DNA from: Chloroflexota bacterium
Lineage (GTDB): Bacteria > Chloroflexota > Anaerolineae > Aggregatilineales > Phototrophicaceae
NCBI GenBank assembly: GCA_011523545.1
Contig: WTGN01000100.1
Location: 1-64,000, forward strand
Length of the DNA stretch: 64,000 nucleotides
Direction: 5' to 3'
In this document: positions 1-8,831 of the stretch, one piece after another
Layout of the letters: every line of letters begins with the position of its first letter
Numbering within the stretch: the stretch's first letter is position 1
Notes under the pieces: generated by a model
The model's database searches: none
What the model saw: the letters and a program-made list of their open reading frames with translations, nothing else
What the model was told of the DNA's origin: nothing
Translations under genes and position numbers: made by a program

Positions 1-1105
1 TGCCCAGATGGAAGCTGTCGATGGCGTGCTTGTTGTTGTGCTCGGGCGTGGTGATCGCCGCGATCAAGGCCAGCGCCACATCGGGATTTTCGCTGCCGCT
101 GCTGATCATATAGGTCAACGGGTGCGTCAGCGTGATGGCTTCGCCGGTGGCCATCGCCGGAATCAGCGTCAGGCCGATATTCTCGAAGAGGAACTCATCG
201 CCGCCCTTGTCGGCCACGTAGTTGATCGACCAGTTGGGCCAGTTCCAGGTGCCGCCAGCGGCGAAGAGCACGGTATCCGCCTGCGCCACCGTCGGATGCC
301 AGACCTCGTTCCAGTCGAGCCCGATGACGTCAGAGCGCAATACGCCGGACGCCACCGCGCCGCCCAGCAGTTCGTAAGTCGCGACCAGGGCGTCGCTATC
401 CACCACCAGGTTGCCTTCCATATCGAGGACTTCGCCACCATGACCAAAGTAGTAGTAGAGGAAGTCGGGCCCATTGCTCGGGCGGTGCCACCAGCCGTTG
501 CCAGCGTCGACGACGCCTTCGTCAATGGCGGCTTCGGCGGTCGCCAGCATGTCGGCGAAGGTCCATTCGCCAGCGACGACGCGGTCGGGCAGCGACTCGA
601 TGTCTTCTTCGCTCCAGCCCAGGTCACGCAATAGCAGCTTGCTGTAGAAGATGGGGCGCGCTTCGGCATCTTGCGGGATGCCCCAAATCTGGCCGGCGTA
701 ACCATGCGAATCCCACAACGACGGCACGATATCGTCAAATTCGCTGTGCAAGGGGATCACATCGTCGAGCGGGATGATGAAGCCGGCCGGCGCCCAGGCG
801 CCAATGTCCTCATGACCGGACAGGATGATGTCCGGCGCTTCGCCAGCTTCCGATGCCAGGACGAACTCATTCTTGTAGTCGCCCCAGCCGGCATTGTCTT
901 GAATCAGGTTCAGATCCAGCTCAATGCCCAGTTCTGCTTCGACTTGCTCTTCAACGACGGCGAAGCTGTTGCAGCGCCAGTCTTCTTCCGGCGGGCTGGC
1001 TTTACAGCGAACGGTGATGCTGACGGCATCTTGCGCTACCGCAAAGCCCGCCAGCAAGCCCAGCAAGAGTACAAACAACAGGGTGAGACGCAGCTTTCCA
1101 AACAT
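1..1105 (-). CDS. ABC transporter sugar-type solute-binding protein (partial, 3' end outside window)
   Basis: The reading frame is open from an ATG at 1105 (minus strand) to the window edge, 368 codons, so the C-terminus is missing. Residues 1-25 form a lipophilic signal peptide ending around AVAQDA. The mature part has the look of family 1 extracellular solute-binding proteins: an EAPDIILSG segment, a GQIWGIPQDAEARPIFYSK segment that resembles the hinge where the ligand is contacted, and repeated Trp/Gly-rich stretches. It would bind a sugar or related solute outside the membrane and deliver it to a MalFG-type permease, which should lie beyond the left edge. It is transcribed divergently from the peptide-type binding protein at 1544. 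Family assignment is by sequence style; the ligand is unknown. Confidence 0.85.
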   Translation of the reverse strand, partial: MFGKLRLTLLFVLLLGLLAGFAVAQDAVSITVRCKASPPEEDWRCNSFAVVEEQVEAELGIELDLNLIQDNAGWGDYKNEFVLASEAGEAPDIILSGHEDIGAWAPAGFIIPLDDVIPLHSEFDDIVPSLWDSHGYAGQIWGIPQDAEARPIFYSKLLLRDLGWSEEDIESLPDRVVAGEWTFADMLATAEAAIDEGVVDAGNGWWHRPSNGPDFLYYYFGHGGEVLDMEGNLVVDSDALVATYELLGGAVASGVLRSDVIGLDWNEVWHPTVAQADTVLFAAGGTWNWPNWSINYVADKGGDEFLFENIGLTLIPAMATGEAITLTHPLTYMISSGSENPDVALALIAAITTPEHNNKHAIDSFHLG

Positions 1106-1543
1106 CTTATAGCCTTCCTTTGATCTAAGCTTGTGCTCGCATACATAGTAACACAGTTTGGCGGCTTGCCGCTACAAACTCTTCGGAATGCAGAAAACGA
1201 TGAATTAAGCTGCCATTAGGAATGCCAGCAGCGGATGCCGATCGACGGTGGCGCGATCGTCTTATCCGGCTGGGGAGCGGCGCCTGCAAACGAAGCCATT
1301 TCGAAGCCCCGCAGAACGCCGGCGGGCTGTTCAAAGGCCGGCGCCTCCGGATCATGCGCCAGCCGATTTGCGTAGCGGGCGGCCGCAATGTCATCAGGCG
1401 GTCGTGGGCGCAAATGCCCCGGAAACTTTGGCAAAGCCGCCACTCCGCGTTACACTATATCTGCGATTGCCTGTTCCGGGCAAGCGGGAGCGCGAATTGA
1501 GCGCTCTTGAAAACTACGTTCCATTAAGTAAGGAGTTTTTGCA
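1106..1543. other. divergent intergenic region
   Basis: A 438-base gap separates two divergent binding-protein genes. It holds one plausible plus-strand promoter (listed separately) and a Shine-Dalgarno AAGGAG eight bases before the ATG at 1544. Short ORFs occur on both strands but none has a ribosome binding site together with recognisable protein character. No repeat of the kinds seen elsewhere in the window was noticed. Confidence 0.5.
1428..1456 (+). promoter_or_regulatory. candidate sigma-70 promoter for the 1544 operon
   Basis: TTGGCA (1428-1433) and TACACT (1451-1456) are separated by 17 bases, about 90 bases upstream of the start codon. This is a fair match to the sigma-70 consensus, seen by eye only. 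Confidence 0.4.
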
Positions 1544-3436
1544 ATGGCAAGGAAACTTATGTTTTTGTTCTTGTTGGTGGTGTTTTCTATACCAACTTTT
1601 GTCGGGGTAGCTCAGCTGCCAGTCGATGTGCCGCGTGAAGAGGTCTTTGTTGTCGATGTGATCATCACTGCGCCTGTCCCTAATAACCATAACTTCTGGA
1701 TCACTGGACCGCATCCGCTCGTTACCCATTCCTTGATCATGGAAAACCTGTGGATTCGGGATCAGGAAACCGGCGAACGCGTCATGGGCGCCGCCGTCTC
1801 TGACCCGGTGTACAACGATGACTTCACCCAGATGAGTGTTGAACTGCGGGACAATATCTATTGGAGCGATGGCGTTCAATTCACAGCCGACGATCTGATC
1901 TTTACCGTGGAGACGGTCAAAGCCACGCCGGAACTAAACCGCGGAGGCTATCACGCGAACCTGAACAAGTCGATGGCTTCGGTGGAGAAAACGGGCGATT
2001 TCAGCGTCACCTTCCATCTGACCGAGCCGACGCCGCGTTTCCATGCCATTTTGGAGGCCCGCTGGGGCGCCCTCTACATGATGCCCAAACATGTGTTTGA
2101 GAACATCGACGATCTGGCGGCTTACACCTATATGGATGGTCCTTACCTGGGCGCCTACCTCCCAGTGGAGGAGGACCCCAGCGGGGTTTGGCAACTGTTT
2201 GTCCGGCGCGATGATTGGGAACGCTCGCCGGCCGGTATCATCACCGGCAACCCGGGACCGAAGTACATTCTGGAGATCAACTATGGCGGCCCGGACAGAA
2301 AAGTGATTGCCATGTCCCGCGGCGAATTGGATGTCTATTACGATTCGGATTTCGAGTCATTCCAGAGCACGCTCGAAACGGCGCCGGCCGCTCGTTCATG
2401 GTATGCCGGCTTCCCCTGGGGCTATATGGGTGAAGTCAGCACGCGGGAGTTAATCTTCAACTTCGGAGCGGAAAACCAGCCTTGGTTCCATGAAAAGGAT
2501 GTGCGCTGGGCGCTGGCATTGGCGCTGGATATCCAGGCAGTAGTGACTGATTACATGGGCGGCACCGCCAAGTTGACCAACATGCCAGTGCCAACCACAC
2601 CGGCTTTGACCGCCATTTATCATGACCCGATGGAAGAATGGTTCCAGAATCTGGAGATCGAGATCGAAGAGGGCGTGATGTACAAGCCCTACGATGCCAC
2701 GATCCCCGATCAGATCGCCGCCTGGGCGGAAGCCGAGGGCTACGAAGTTCCGGGTGATACGCGCGCTGTATTCGGTTCCGGTTGGTGGGCTCACGCGCCG
2801 GATGTGGCGGATCGTCTGCTGATGAAGCACGGTTTCAGCCGCGATGATGGCGGCAATTGGCTGACGCCAGACGGCAATCCCTGGGAACTCGAAGTCCTCA
2901 GCGATACAACTTCGGTTCAGCAGTTCCATTTCGGGAATGCGGCGGCCGATATGTGGAAAGACTTCGGCATCGATACTAGCCTGTCGGCGCACGAACGCAC
3001 ACTATATACGTCGACCAAAACGACTGGGCAGTTCGACATCGCCGGCGATTGGTTCTCTTTCACCCTCGTAGATGGTGATGCCTGGCCGGCGTTCAACCGC
3101 TTTCACCCTGACTTGGTTGTTCCGGTTGGGGAGGATTCACGCACCACCGGCGGCCATGCGACGCGCCTGACAGATCCGAAGATTGGTGAATATATCGATG
3201 CCATGGTGTCCATCAGTCCCGATTCGCCGGAAAACTTCGAGCTGACTACGGAGATGTTGCAGTATTGGGTTGAGAATATGTACTCGATACCCATCGTCGC
3301 CTTCAACAAATTCGTCACCTGGGATGAGCGCTATTGGACCGGTTTCCCGACCTTTGAGAACCCGTCGTCCATGCCCTTGTACTGGTTTATGGGCGGCAAG
3401 CTGACTTTCCAGAATCTGAAGCCGGTCGATTCATAA
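1544..3436 (+). CDS. ABC transporter substrate-binding protein, family 5 (peptide/nickel type)
   Basis: This 630-residue protein begins with a signal peptide (about residues 1-23, MARKLMFLFLLVVFSIPTF) and has the family 5 layout. A WSDGVQFTADDLIFT segment lies near residue 105, followed by a long two-lobed domain and a DVRWALALALDIQAV segment near residue 325, where DppA/OppA proteins carry their conserved VRxALxxAID motif. Length is in the upper part of the family range. Such proteins capture oligopeptides, opines or glycosides outside the membrane and hand them to DppB/DppC-type permeases, which follow at 3636 and 4640. A hairpin and a repeat lie between this gene and the permeases. No ATPase gene accompanies the set. 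Confidence 0.9.
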   Translation: MARKLMFLFLLVVFSIPTFVGVAQLPVDVPREEVFVVDVIITAPVPNNHNFWITGPHPLVTHSLIMENLWIRDQETGERVMGAAVSDPVYNDDFTQMSVELRDNIYWSDGVQFTADDLIFTVETVKATPELNRGGYHANLNKSMASVEKTGDFSVTFHLTEPTPRFHAILEARWGALYMMPKHVFENIDDLAAYTYMDGPYLGAYLPVEEDPSGVWQLFVRRDDWERSPAGIITGNPGPKYILEINYGGPDRKVIAMSRGELDVYYDSDFESFQSTLETAPAARSWYAGFPWGYMGEVSTRELIFNFGAENQPWFHEKDVRWALALALDIQAVVTDYMGGTAKLTNMPVPTTPALTAIYHDPMEEWFQNLEIEIEEGVMYKPYDATIPDQIAAWAEAEGYEVPGDTRAVFGSGWWAHAPDVADRLLMKHGFSRDDGGNWLTPDGNPWELEVLSDTTSVQQFHFGNAAADMWKDFGIDTSLSAHERTLYTSTKTTGQFDIAGDWFSFTLVDGDAWPAFNRFHPDLVVPVGEDSRTTGGHATRLTDPKIGEYIDAMVSISPDSPENFELTTEMLQYWVENMYSIPIVAFNKFVTWDERYWTGFPTFENPSSMPLYWFMGGKLTFQNLKPVDS

Positions 3437-3484
3437 TACAGCGGGCGAGTCCGAATTTCGGTTCGCAAATGACATAGCATGAGT

Positions 3485-3510
3485 GGAGGAAGGGCGTGGA
3501 CTCTTCCTCC
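3485..3510 (+). terminator. stem-loop after the binding-protein gene
   Basis: GGAGGAAG (3485-3492) pairs perfectly with CTTCCTCC (3503-3510) around a 10-base loop, about 50 bases after the binding-protein stop codon and before the permease gene. There is no strong T-run, so it may act as a partial terminator or mRNA stabiliser rather than a full stop. Confidence 0.45.
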
Positions 3511-3527
3511 TTCAAACCTGTCGTAAG

Positions 3528-3603
3528 CCGTAGGCGCGACACTGTGTGTCGCCCGACAATACACGATTACAACATCGGGCGAGTCACCGCCTCGCCCCTA
3601 CAA
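3528..3603. repeat. TGTAGGGGCG-family hairpin repeat
   Basis: The stretch starts with a degenerate CGTAGGCGCGAC and ends with CTCGCCCCTACA, the reverse complement of the repeat's TGTAGGGGCG core. An internal GGGCGAG/CTCGCCC hairpin sits near 3577-3597. It belongs to the same dispersed family as copies near 9.9, 30.9, 32.9, 34.0, 34.8, 37.0, 50.3 and 52.4 kb. Confidence 0.7.
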
Positions 3604-3635
3604 CAGATGTTTTCTAGTTTGACACGACTGCGCTC

Positions 3636-4634
3636 ATGACCCTGCTCAAAGAATTCATACTGCCTCGTTTTGCCCAATGGCTCATCGTCATTTTCGTTGG
3701 CGTCACGATTACCTTTATCATCCCTCGCTTGTCGCCGGTCAACCCGGTAACGGAAACTCTGGCGCGTATGCAGATGTACCAGAATATAGACCCCGAGGCG
3801 GTGCAGGCAATGCGTGCGACCTTGCTTGATCTTTACGGGCTGGAAGGCAGCGTTCTGGAACAATATGTCAACTTCTGGAAACGCGTCCTCAAGGGTGATC
3901 TGGGTCCGTCCCTTGCCTCTTTCCCGTTGTCGGTCAATCAATTGATCGGCGTAAGCATTGGCTGGACGATTGGATTGCTCGGCACGTCTATTCTCATCGC
4001 CTGGACGCTGGGTATGACGCTTGGCTCCTTGGCCGGCTATTACCCGAACCGCTGGTGGTCGGAAGGCTTGGAGAAATCGCTGATCACCGTTTACCCGGTG
4101 CCGTATTACATTCTGGCTTTTGTATTGCTGATGGCTTTCACCTTCTATCTCCCGATCTTCCCGCTTATCGGCGGGGCGCGCGGCACAGCGGCTTTCACCT
4201 GGGAATACATCAGCAGCGTCTTGTATCATGGTTTCTTGCCGGCTTTATCCATCGTTATTGGCGCGACCGCCCATCGTTTCATTATGGCCAAAGCGCTGAC
4301 GACGACCGAGAAATCCAGCGATTATGTGCAGTACGCGCAGATGGCGGCGCTGCCTCAACGCAAAATATTGTTCTATTACGTCACCCGAAACACGCTCTTG
4401 CCCCAAGTGACGGACTTGAGCTTGTCCTTGGGAGCGCTTTTTGGCGGCGCGCTCATCGCCGAATTCGTATTTGGTTATCCGGGGATTGGCACGACGATGT
4501 ATACCGCCATCAACAACGGCGACTATAACGCGATTATGGGCATCACTTTGCTGTCGATTGTGGGCATTGCGACGGCTTCACTGCTCATCGACCTCATCTA
4601 CCCCTTGATTGATCCTCGTGTCCGCTATCGTTAG
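3636..4634 (+). CDS. ABC transporter permease, DppB/OppB type
   Basis: The 332-residue protein has the DppB pattern. It starts with an N-terminal helix (about residues 12-32) and a periplasmic loop ending near GDLGPSL. Five further hydrophobic segments follow. The cytoplasmic coupling loop reads SSDYVQYAQMAALPQRKILF and is followed by a Gly/Ala-rich stretch, GGALIAEFVFGYPGIGTTMY, typical of this family. It forms half of the membrane channel with the product of the next gene, five bases downstream. It follows the binding protein at 1544, but no ATPase genes are found in this cluster. The substrate is probably an oligopeptide or glycoside; this is an inference from the family only. Confidence 0.9.
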   Translation: MTLLKEFILPRFAQWLIVIFVGVTITFIIPRLSPVNPVTETLARMQMYQNIDPEAVQAMRATLLDLYGLEGSVLEQYVNFWKRVLKGDLGPSLASFPLSVNQLIGVSIGWTIGLLGTSILIAWTLGMTLGSLAGYYPNRWWSEGLEKSLITVYPVPYYILAFVLLMAFTFYLPIFPLIGGARGTAAFTWEYISSVLYHGFLPALSIVIGATAHRFIMAKALTTTEKSSDYVQYAQMAALPQRKILFYYVTRNTLLPQVTDLSLSLGALFGGALIAEFVFGYPGIGTTMYTAINNGDYNAIMGITLLSIVGIATASLLIDLIYPLIDPRVRYR

Positions 4635-4639
4635 ATTAT

Positions 4640-5518
4640 ATGGCGAATGATGTGCTAAGAGCTACGATTAGAGACCTCTTTCGTTTCAGCTTATCGTTCC
4701 GTTTCGGTTCGATTATCCTGATGATTGTCGGCATTCTATTGCTGCTTTCGTTTTTCTCCCCATTTGAATCAGATGACCGGCGAGTTGTGCCGCGCAATAA
4801 ACCGCCATCACAAGAATTCATTTTAGGCACAACCGGAAGTGGGCAGGATGGTTTCTGGCTCCTGACCTTTGCCATCCGCAACACCTTGATGGTATCAGGG
4901 GTGGCGGTCCTCATTGGACGCAGCATCGCCGTCATGGTGGGGATGCTTACCGGTTATCTCGGCGGTAAGACCGATCGGGTCATATCCTCGATTGTGGATA
5001 GCATCATCGTCATTCCGCGATTGCCCTTGCTCATACTGATAGCGGCGATTATGCAAGGCGAGATGACCGTCTTGTCGCTTGCCTTGTTGCTCGGCATTCT
5101 GGACTGGGCGCATCCTTCCAAGCGTTACCGCGCGATGATTTTGTCCCTGCGCGAGCGTGACTTCACCCATACGGCGATCTTCTCAGGCATGAATGCCTTA
5201 AAGGTGGTCGTGCAAGAACATTTGCCATTTCTGATTCCGCTGCTATTGGCCGATGCGGTGGCTGGCTTTCTCTGGGCGATAGGCGTGGAGGTGACGCTGT
5301 CGGTATTGGGGCTGAGCGACCTGGGCACGCCCAGCATCGGAACCTTGATCTTTTGGGGCAATTATCATCACGCTTTGCTGAGACGCCGCGTCTGGATTCT
5401 GGCGGCGCCGATTGCGGCATCGGTATTGATGGTGGTCGGCTTTTATCTGGTCTCGCTGTCGCTGAGCGAATATCTCGATCCAAGAACCCGACTCAGCCGC
5501 CTGACAATGGAAGAATGA
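4640..5518 (+). CDS. ABC transporter permease, DppC/OppC type
   Basis: The 292-residue protein has one N-terminal helix (about 22-40), an extracytoplasmic loop with FILGTTGSGQDGFW (the DppC-type L-GTD-x-G region), and then five membrane segments. The coupling loop is RAMILSLRERDFTHTAIFSGMNALKVV and lacks the usual alanine-rich start (EAA-like residues are weak). It closes the three-gene transcription unit that begins at 1544. The next gene on this strand (5812) is an unrelated desaturase, so the transporter has no local ATPase. Function as half of a peptide-type importer channel follows from the family. Confidence 0.88.
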   Translation: MANDVLRATIRDLFRFSLSFRFGSIILMIVGILLLLSFFSPFESDDRRVVPRNKPPSQEFILGTTGSGQDGFWLLTFAIRNTLMVSGVAVLIGRSIAVMVGMLTGYLGGKTDRVISSIVDSIIVIPRLPLLILIAAIMQGEMTVLSLALLLGILDWAHPSKRYRAMILSLRERDFTHTAIFSGMNALKVVVQEHLPFLIPLLLADAVAGFLWAIGVEVTLSVLGLSDLGTPSIGTLIFWGNYHHALLRRRVWILAAPIAASVLMVVGFYLVSLSLSEYLDPRTRLSRLTMEE

Positions 5519-5811
5519 GCCTGTGTCGGCGCCCGCCAATGTAGCACGGCGATTTAGCCTTCCACGTCCTTGATGTGATGCAGGCCTTGACCGATGCTTC
5601 ACGAGGAAACCACCGCGTGATGATCGAAAACAGTTGCAATAGACCGGCCCCACTCCCGGCGGGTTTGGCCCCTGAGTCCTCAGTGTAGCGCCGCTTGCTC
5701 GGAAAATTATGCTGCATTCAACAGACATCCGATTACTTGCCTGGCAGCCAAGACCCTCTCGGGGCTACAATATTTGAAATTAAAGTCTTGAAGCTTGAAT
5801 GAGGCGCGGCA

Positions 5812-6984
5812 ATGACTTACCAACCTCTCTCGGAAGTACGGAAGACCCTGCGGGTGGATTGGTATCGCTGCGCCATGAAACCCGGCCGACTGCGCGAGCT
5901 ATCACGCCGCAGCGACGCGCAAGCTTGGTTCCAGGCCGGCGGCCATTTCGGGCTGTTCCTGTTGACCGGCGCCTTCGTCGTCGGCTTCTGGTGGAATGAG
6001 CTATGGCTGGGCTTTGTCCTCGCGCTCTTCTGCCATGGCACGGTGGCCAGCTTCTTCACCGGCACCGCGCCCCATGAGCTGGGGCATGGCACCGTCTTCA
6101 AGACCAAATGGCTGAACAAAGTTTTTCTCTATCTATTCAGCCTCATCGGCTGGTGGGACCCCTTTGATTATGCCAGCAGCCACACCTACCATCACCGTTA
6201 CACGCTTCATGTGAAGGGCGATCGGGAGAACCTGCTGCCCCTGGAGCCGTCGCTCGCTTCCACATTCATGCTGCAAATGTTCACCATCAACCTGCTGACG
6301 CAGCGCGGCCGCACGTTCGGCAAGGGCGGGCTGATTTCGACGTTGATAATCACGGCGCTGGGCGCGGTCGGGCGCGTGCCGGCCGATGAGCGAGCGCCCA
6401 TCAACGAATGGCTGAAGGCCCTGCACACTGACCAGCCCGAGCAGCATCGGCGGTCGATTCTTTGGTCGCGGATCCTGCTGGCCTTCCACGGCGGCGTCCT
6501 GCTCGTCGCGGTTGTCAGCGGCTGGTGGGTGCTGCCGCTCTTGCTCACCCTGCCCGCCTTCATCGCCAACTGGCTGTCCTACTTTGTCGGCCTGACGCAG
6601 CATTGCGGCTTGCGCGATTACAGCCGGGACTTCCGCAAGAACACGCGCTCAATAAGGCTCAACCCGCTGTTTTCATTTTTGTACTGGCGCATGAACTGGC
6701 ATATTGAGCATCACATGTACGCCGGTGTGCCTTGCTATAACCTCGGCAAACTCTACGACGAGATCAAAGACGATATGCCGGCGCCGCGCAGCCTTGTGGG
6801 CGCCTGGCAAGAAATGCGCATGATTTGGGAGCGGCAGAAAACCGAGCCGGATTATCAGTACGATACGCCGCTGCCGCCGACGGCCAATCCCGAGCCCCCG
6901 ACCGAGGCGGCAAGCCCACAGCCGGCAACCGAGTTGGAGCGCTCAATCGGCGATCTGGCGCCGGCTGGCTTGCATGAAGGCTGA
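5812..6984 (+). CDS. membrane fatty acid desaturase
   Basis: This 390-residue protein carries the three histidine clusters of membrane di-iron desaturases: HELGH (88-92), HxxHH at 124-128 and HIEHH (297-301), plus His264 in a TQHCGLRD segment. Hydrophobic segments fall near residues 44-85, 102-115 and 220-262. The enzyme would introduce a double bond, or possibly a hydroxyl, into an acyl chain at the membrane, using O2 and an electron donor. The C-terminal 40 residues are Pro/Glu-rich and low in complexity. It stands alone between a transporter and a convergent aldo/keto reductase. The exact substrate cannot be read from the sequence; carotenoid or sphingolipid desaturases share the same motifs. 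Confidence 0.85.
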   Translation: MTYQPLSEVRKTLRVDWYRCAMKPGRLRELSRRSDAQAWFQAGGHFGLFLLTGAFVVGFWWNELWLGFVLALFCHGTVASFFTGTAPHELGHGTVFKTKWLNKVFLYLFSLIGWWDPFDYASSHTYHHRYTLHVKGDRENLLPLEPSLASTFMLQMFTINLLTQRGRTFGKGGLISTLIITALGAVGRVPADERAPINEWLKALHTDQPEQHRRSILWSRILLAFHGGVLLVAVVSGWWVLPLLLTLPAFIANWLSYFVGLTQHCGLRDYSRDFRKNTRSIRLNPLFSFLYWRMNWHIEHHMYAGVPCYNLGKLYDEIKDDMPAPRSLVGAWQEMRMIWERQKTEPDYQYDTPLPPTANPEPPTEAASPQPATELERSIGDLAPAGLHEG

Positions 6985-7006
6985 CGCGCGCTACCGCCTC
7001 GCCGGC

Positions 7007-8047
7007 CTATTGCGCATGTGAGTCGCCCCCGGCCGCGGTGTCGGTCATTTGTCTGGCCTGCGCGTGGGTCGGCACGCCTTCAGCGTCAAAGATCCGATCT
7101 ATCTCGGCGCGATCGGCGTCGGTCAGGCGCCAGTCGATGGCGGCGATATTCTCTTCGAGTTCGCGTTCGTTACGCATGCCCACCAGGCCGACGGTCACAG
7201 CCGGGTGGCTGAGCACCCAGGCCAGCGCCAATTGGGCGACCGACTTGTCATAGCGAGCCGCGATGTCCTTGAGCCGCTCGGTGACGCGCAACTCTTTGAG
7301 GAAATTCTCGCGCTGAAAGAGGGGCAAGCCGAATGCCATACCGCGCCTGCGCCAGTCATTCTCGGCGAATTGGGTGTCGGGGCTTAATGCGCCGGTCAGC
7401 AAGCCGAAGGCCAGGCTGCCATAAGCCATGAAGCCGATCCCGTTCTCCAGGCAATAAGGCAAAACGGCTGATTCCACGCGCCGGTCAAACAAGTTGTAAC
7501 CGACCTGGTTGGCGGCCAAGCGCCCGTGCTCCTGACAAGCTTCCATCATCGGCACATCATAATTGGACACGCCGTAATGGCGGATTTTGCCGGCCGCTTT
7601 CATCGCTTCAAGCGCGCCCATCGTCTCTTCATGCGCTGTTTTGAGATCGGGCCAATGGATTAGCATGAGGTCGATGTAGTCGGTGTTGAGGCGCCGCAGG
7701 CAGCCTTCAGTCCGCTCCGTGATGTAAGCGGCCGAGGCATCGCGCCCGACGATGGCGGCGTCGCCGACGATTGTCGGGTCATCATGGAAAACGAATCCCA
7801 CCTTGGTCACGAGCACGATGTCCTTGCGGCGCGCCCCCAGGCCCCGCGCCAGCAGCTCCTCCGATGTGAAGGGACCATAAACTTCGGCGGTATCGAAGAG
7901 GGTGATGCCGTGGTCGATGGCCATGTGCACGGCGCGCACCGCTTCGTCGACATCAATCTCGCCGTACTGAGTCGTGCCCAGTTCCCAGGTGCCGAAGCCG
8001 ATTGCTGAAGATGTCAAATCGGTATTGCCGAAGGTTCGCTGTTCCAT
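7007..8047 (-). CDS. aldo/keto reductase
   Basis: At 346 residues this matches the family length. The catalytic tetrad is visible as Asp52 and Tyr57 (in FDTAEVYG), Lys82 (in LVTKVG) and His131 (in LMLIHWPD). The C-terminal part has the usual GLVGMRNERELEENIAAID stretch that contacts NADPH phosphate. It reduces or oxidises carbonyl compounds using NADP(H). It is a stand-alone minus-strand gene that converges with the desaturase (22-base gap). The start ATG at 8047 follows a purine-rich GGGGAGGAAC. The substrate is unknown. Confidence 0.9.
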   Translation of the reverse strand: MEQRTFGNTDLTSSAIGFGTWELGTTQYGEIDVDEAVRAVHMAIDHGITLFDTAEVYGPFTSEELLARGLGARRKDIVLVTKVGFVFHDDPTIVGDAAIVGRDASAAYITERTEGCLRRLNTDYIDLMLIHWPDLKTAHEETMGALEAMKAAGKIRHYGVSNYDVPMMEACQEHGRLAANQVGYNLFDRRVESAVLPYCLENGIGFMAYGSLAFGLLTGALSPDTQFAENDWRRRGMAFGLPLFQRENFLKELRVTERLKDIAARYDKSVAQLALAWVLSHPAVTVGLVGMRNERELEENIAAIDWRLTDADRAEIDRIFDAEGVPTHAQARQMTDTAAGGDSHAQ

Positions 8048-8184
8048 GCCGTGTTCCTCCCCTTTAGATCACTCGCGAACTGCCGCTAGTATAGCGATTA
8101 AGCCGCAATTCCAAAAACGACGCTGGCGACGCACCGAGACAATCGCGTCAAATCGCCTAACCAACAGGTTCACCGAGCTAAAAT

Positions 8185-8196
8185 AATTGTACAATT
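8185..8196. promoter_or_regulatory. palindrome AATTGTACAATT, candidate operator
   Basis: A perfect 12-base palindrome lies between divergent genes. Its 10-base core ATTGTACAAT recurs at 28975-28984 (and nearly at 28951-28960), again in a divergent promoter. A shared regulator is possible; chance occurrence of an AT-rich palindrome cannot be excluded. Confidence 0.4.
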
Positions 8197-8292
8197 GCCT
8201 TGTCCTGGCAATCGATGAGCATTCACAGGCATTAGCATTGATTAGTTACTGTGGGATACAATGCGTCATATATCGGCGCTTCGTTTTCCTCG

Positions 8293-8320
8293 TTGGGTTG
8301 GAAGCACCATCGGGTATAAT
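8293..8320 (+). promoter_or_regulatory. sigma-70-like promoter
   Basis: TTGGGT (8293-8298), a 16-base spacer and a perfect TATAAT (8315-8320) lie about 37 bases before the ATG chosen for the antitoxin-like gene. The promoter position rules out the longer upstream starts of that frame. Confidence 0.55.
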
Positions 8321-8356
8321 GGTCATGTGTCGAAGGTTGACAGCAGAGGAATGAAA

Positions 8357-8656
8357 ATGCAACCGAGCGTAACTTATGAAGAAGATTGGGAGCTGGCTCG
8401 GCAAAGAGCAGAAGCGGCCAACGTTTCGGTAGGAAAATGGCTGAACGGAGTAGCGACTTACGATGAGAAGCGCAAGCGCGACCTCGCGAAATTCCGGGCC
8501 AGCTGCCATCGATCGCTTGAACAAATGAAAGACGGTGAAGGAACTCCCTTCAATCCAGATACATTACTCGAAGACGCGAAGCGCTGGGCTCAAGAGCGAG
8601 ACGAAGCCAACGTCCCGATAAACGATGACCAAAAGCCCGCAGATACCTTCGGTTAA
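8357..8656 (+). CDS. putative type II antitoxin (ParD-like)
   Basis: The protein is 99 residues from the ATG at 8357, which has GAGGA six bases upstream; an ATG at 8351 directly abuts that site, and the frame is open further upstream but crosses the promoter. The sequence is helical and charged, and ends in a DTLLEDAKRWAQERDEAN segment, resembling the C-terminal toxin-binding helices of ParD/RelB-like antitoxins. It overlaps by 32 bases a short ORF that begins like a ParE/RelE toxin, which is the main support for the call. No DNA-binding motif is certain. It could instead be a lone hypothetical protein. Confidence 0.45.
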   Translation: MQPSVTYEEDWELARQRAEAANVSVGKWLNGVATYDEKRKRDLAKFRASCHRSLEQMKDGEGTPFNPDTLLEDAKRWAQERDEANVPINDDQKPADTFG

Positions 8657-8744
8657 GTTCTCGCCGGAAGCCAGGAATGACCTCGCGGAAATAACCTTCG
8701 GTCTCTTTCGCGCAAATAATCTGAGGCCCGCTCTCGCGACCTAA
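8625..8744 (+). pseudogene. truncated ParE/RelE-type toxin remnant
   Basis: An ATG at 8625 opens a 39-residue ORF, too short to be called by usual gene finders. Its residues 8-24 (IPSVKFSPEARNDLAEI) read like the start of ParE toxins, which begin with a beta strand followed by xFTPEARxDLxEI. A full toxin has about 90-100 residues; this one stops at a TAA (8742-8744) just after the first helix, and the next gene starts at 8832. The 32-base overlap with the upstream antitoxin-like gene is the arrangement expected of a parD-parE pair. I read this as a toxin gene lost by truncation, leaving an orphan antitoxin. Confidence 0.5.
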
Positions 8745-8831
8745 CACTCGCGAATTTGCAGGCTGCGCGATATATTGCTAGCTGTGTGAAAGTCGGCCGC
8801 GCAATAAAAATAGACAATAGAGGTAAGAGAC

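Larger units (their letters stand above)
8048..8356. other. intergenic region with palindrome and promoter
   Basis: This 309-base gap lies between the divergent aldo/keto reductase and antitoxin-like genes. It contains the 12-base palindrome at 8185-8196 and the promoter at 8293-8320, listed separately. No gene is visible in it. Confidence 0.5.

Noticed and set aside
1216..1443. 75-codon minus-strand ORF in the divergent gap
   Set aside because: No ribosome binding site or recognisable motif, and it crosses the region where the 1544 promoter is expected.
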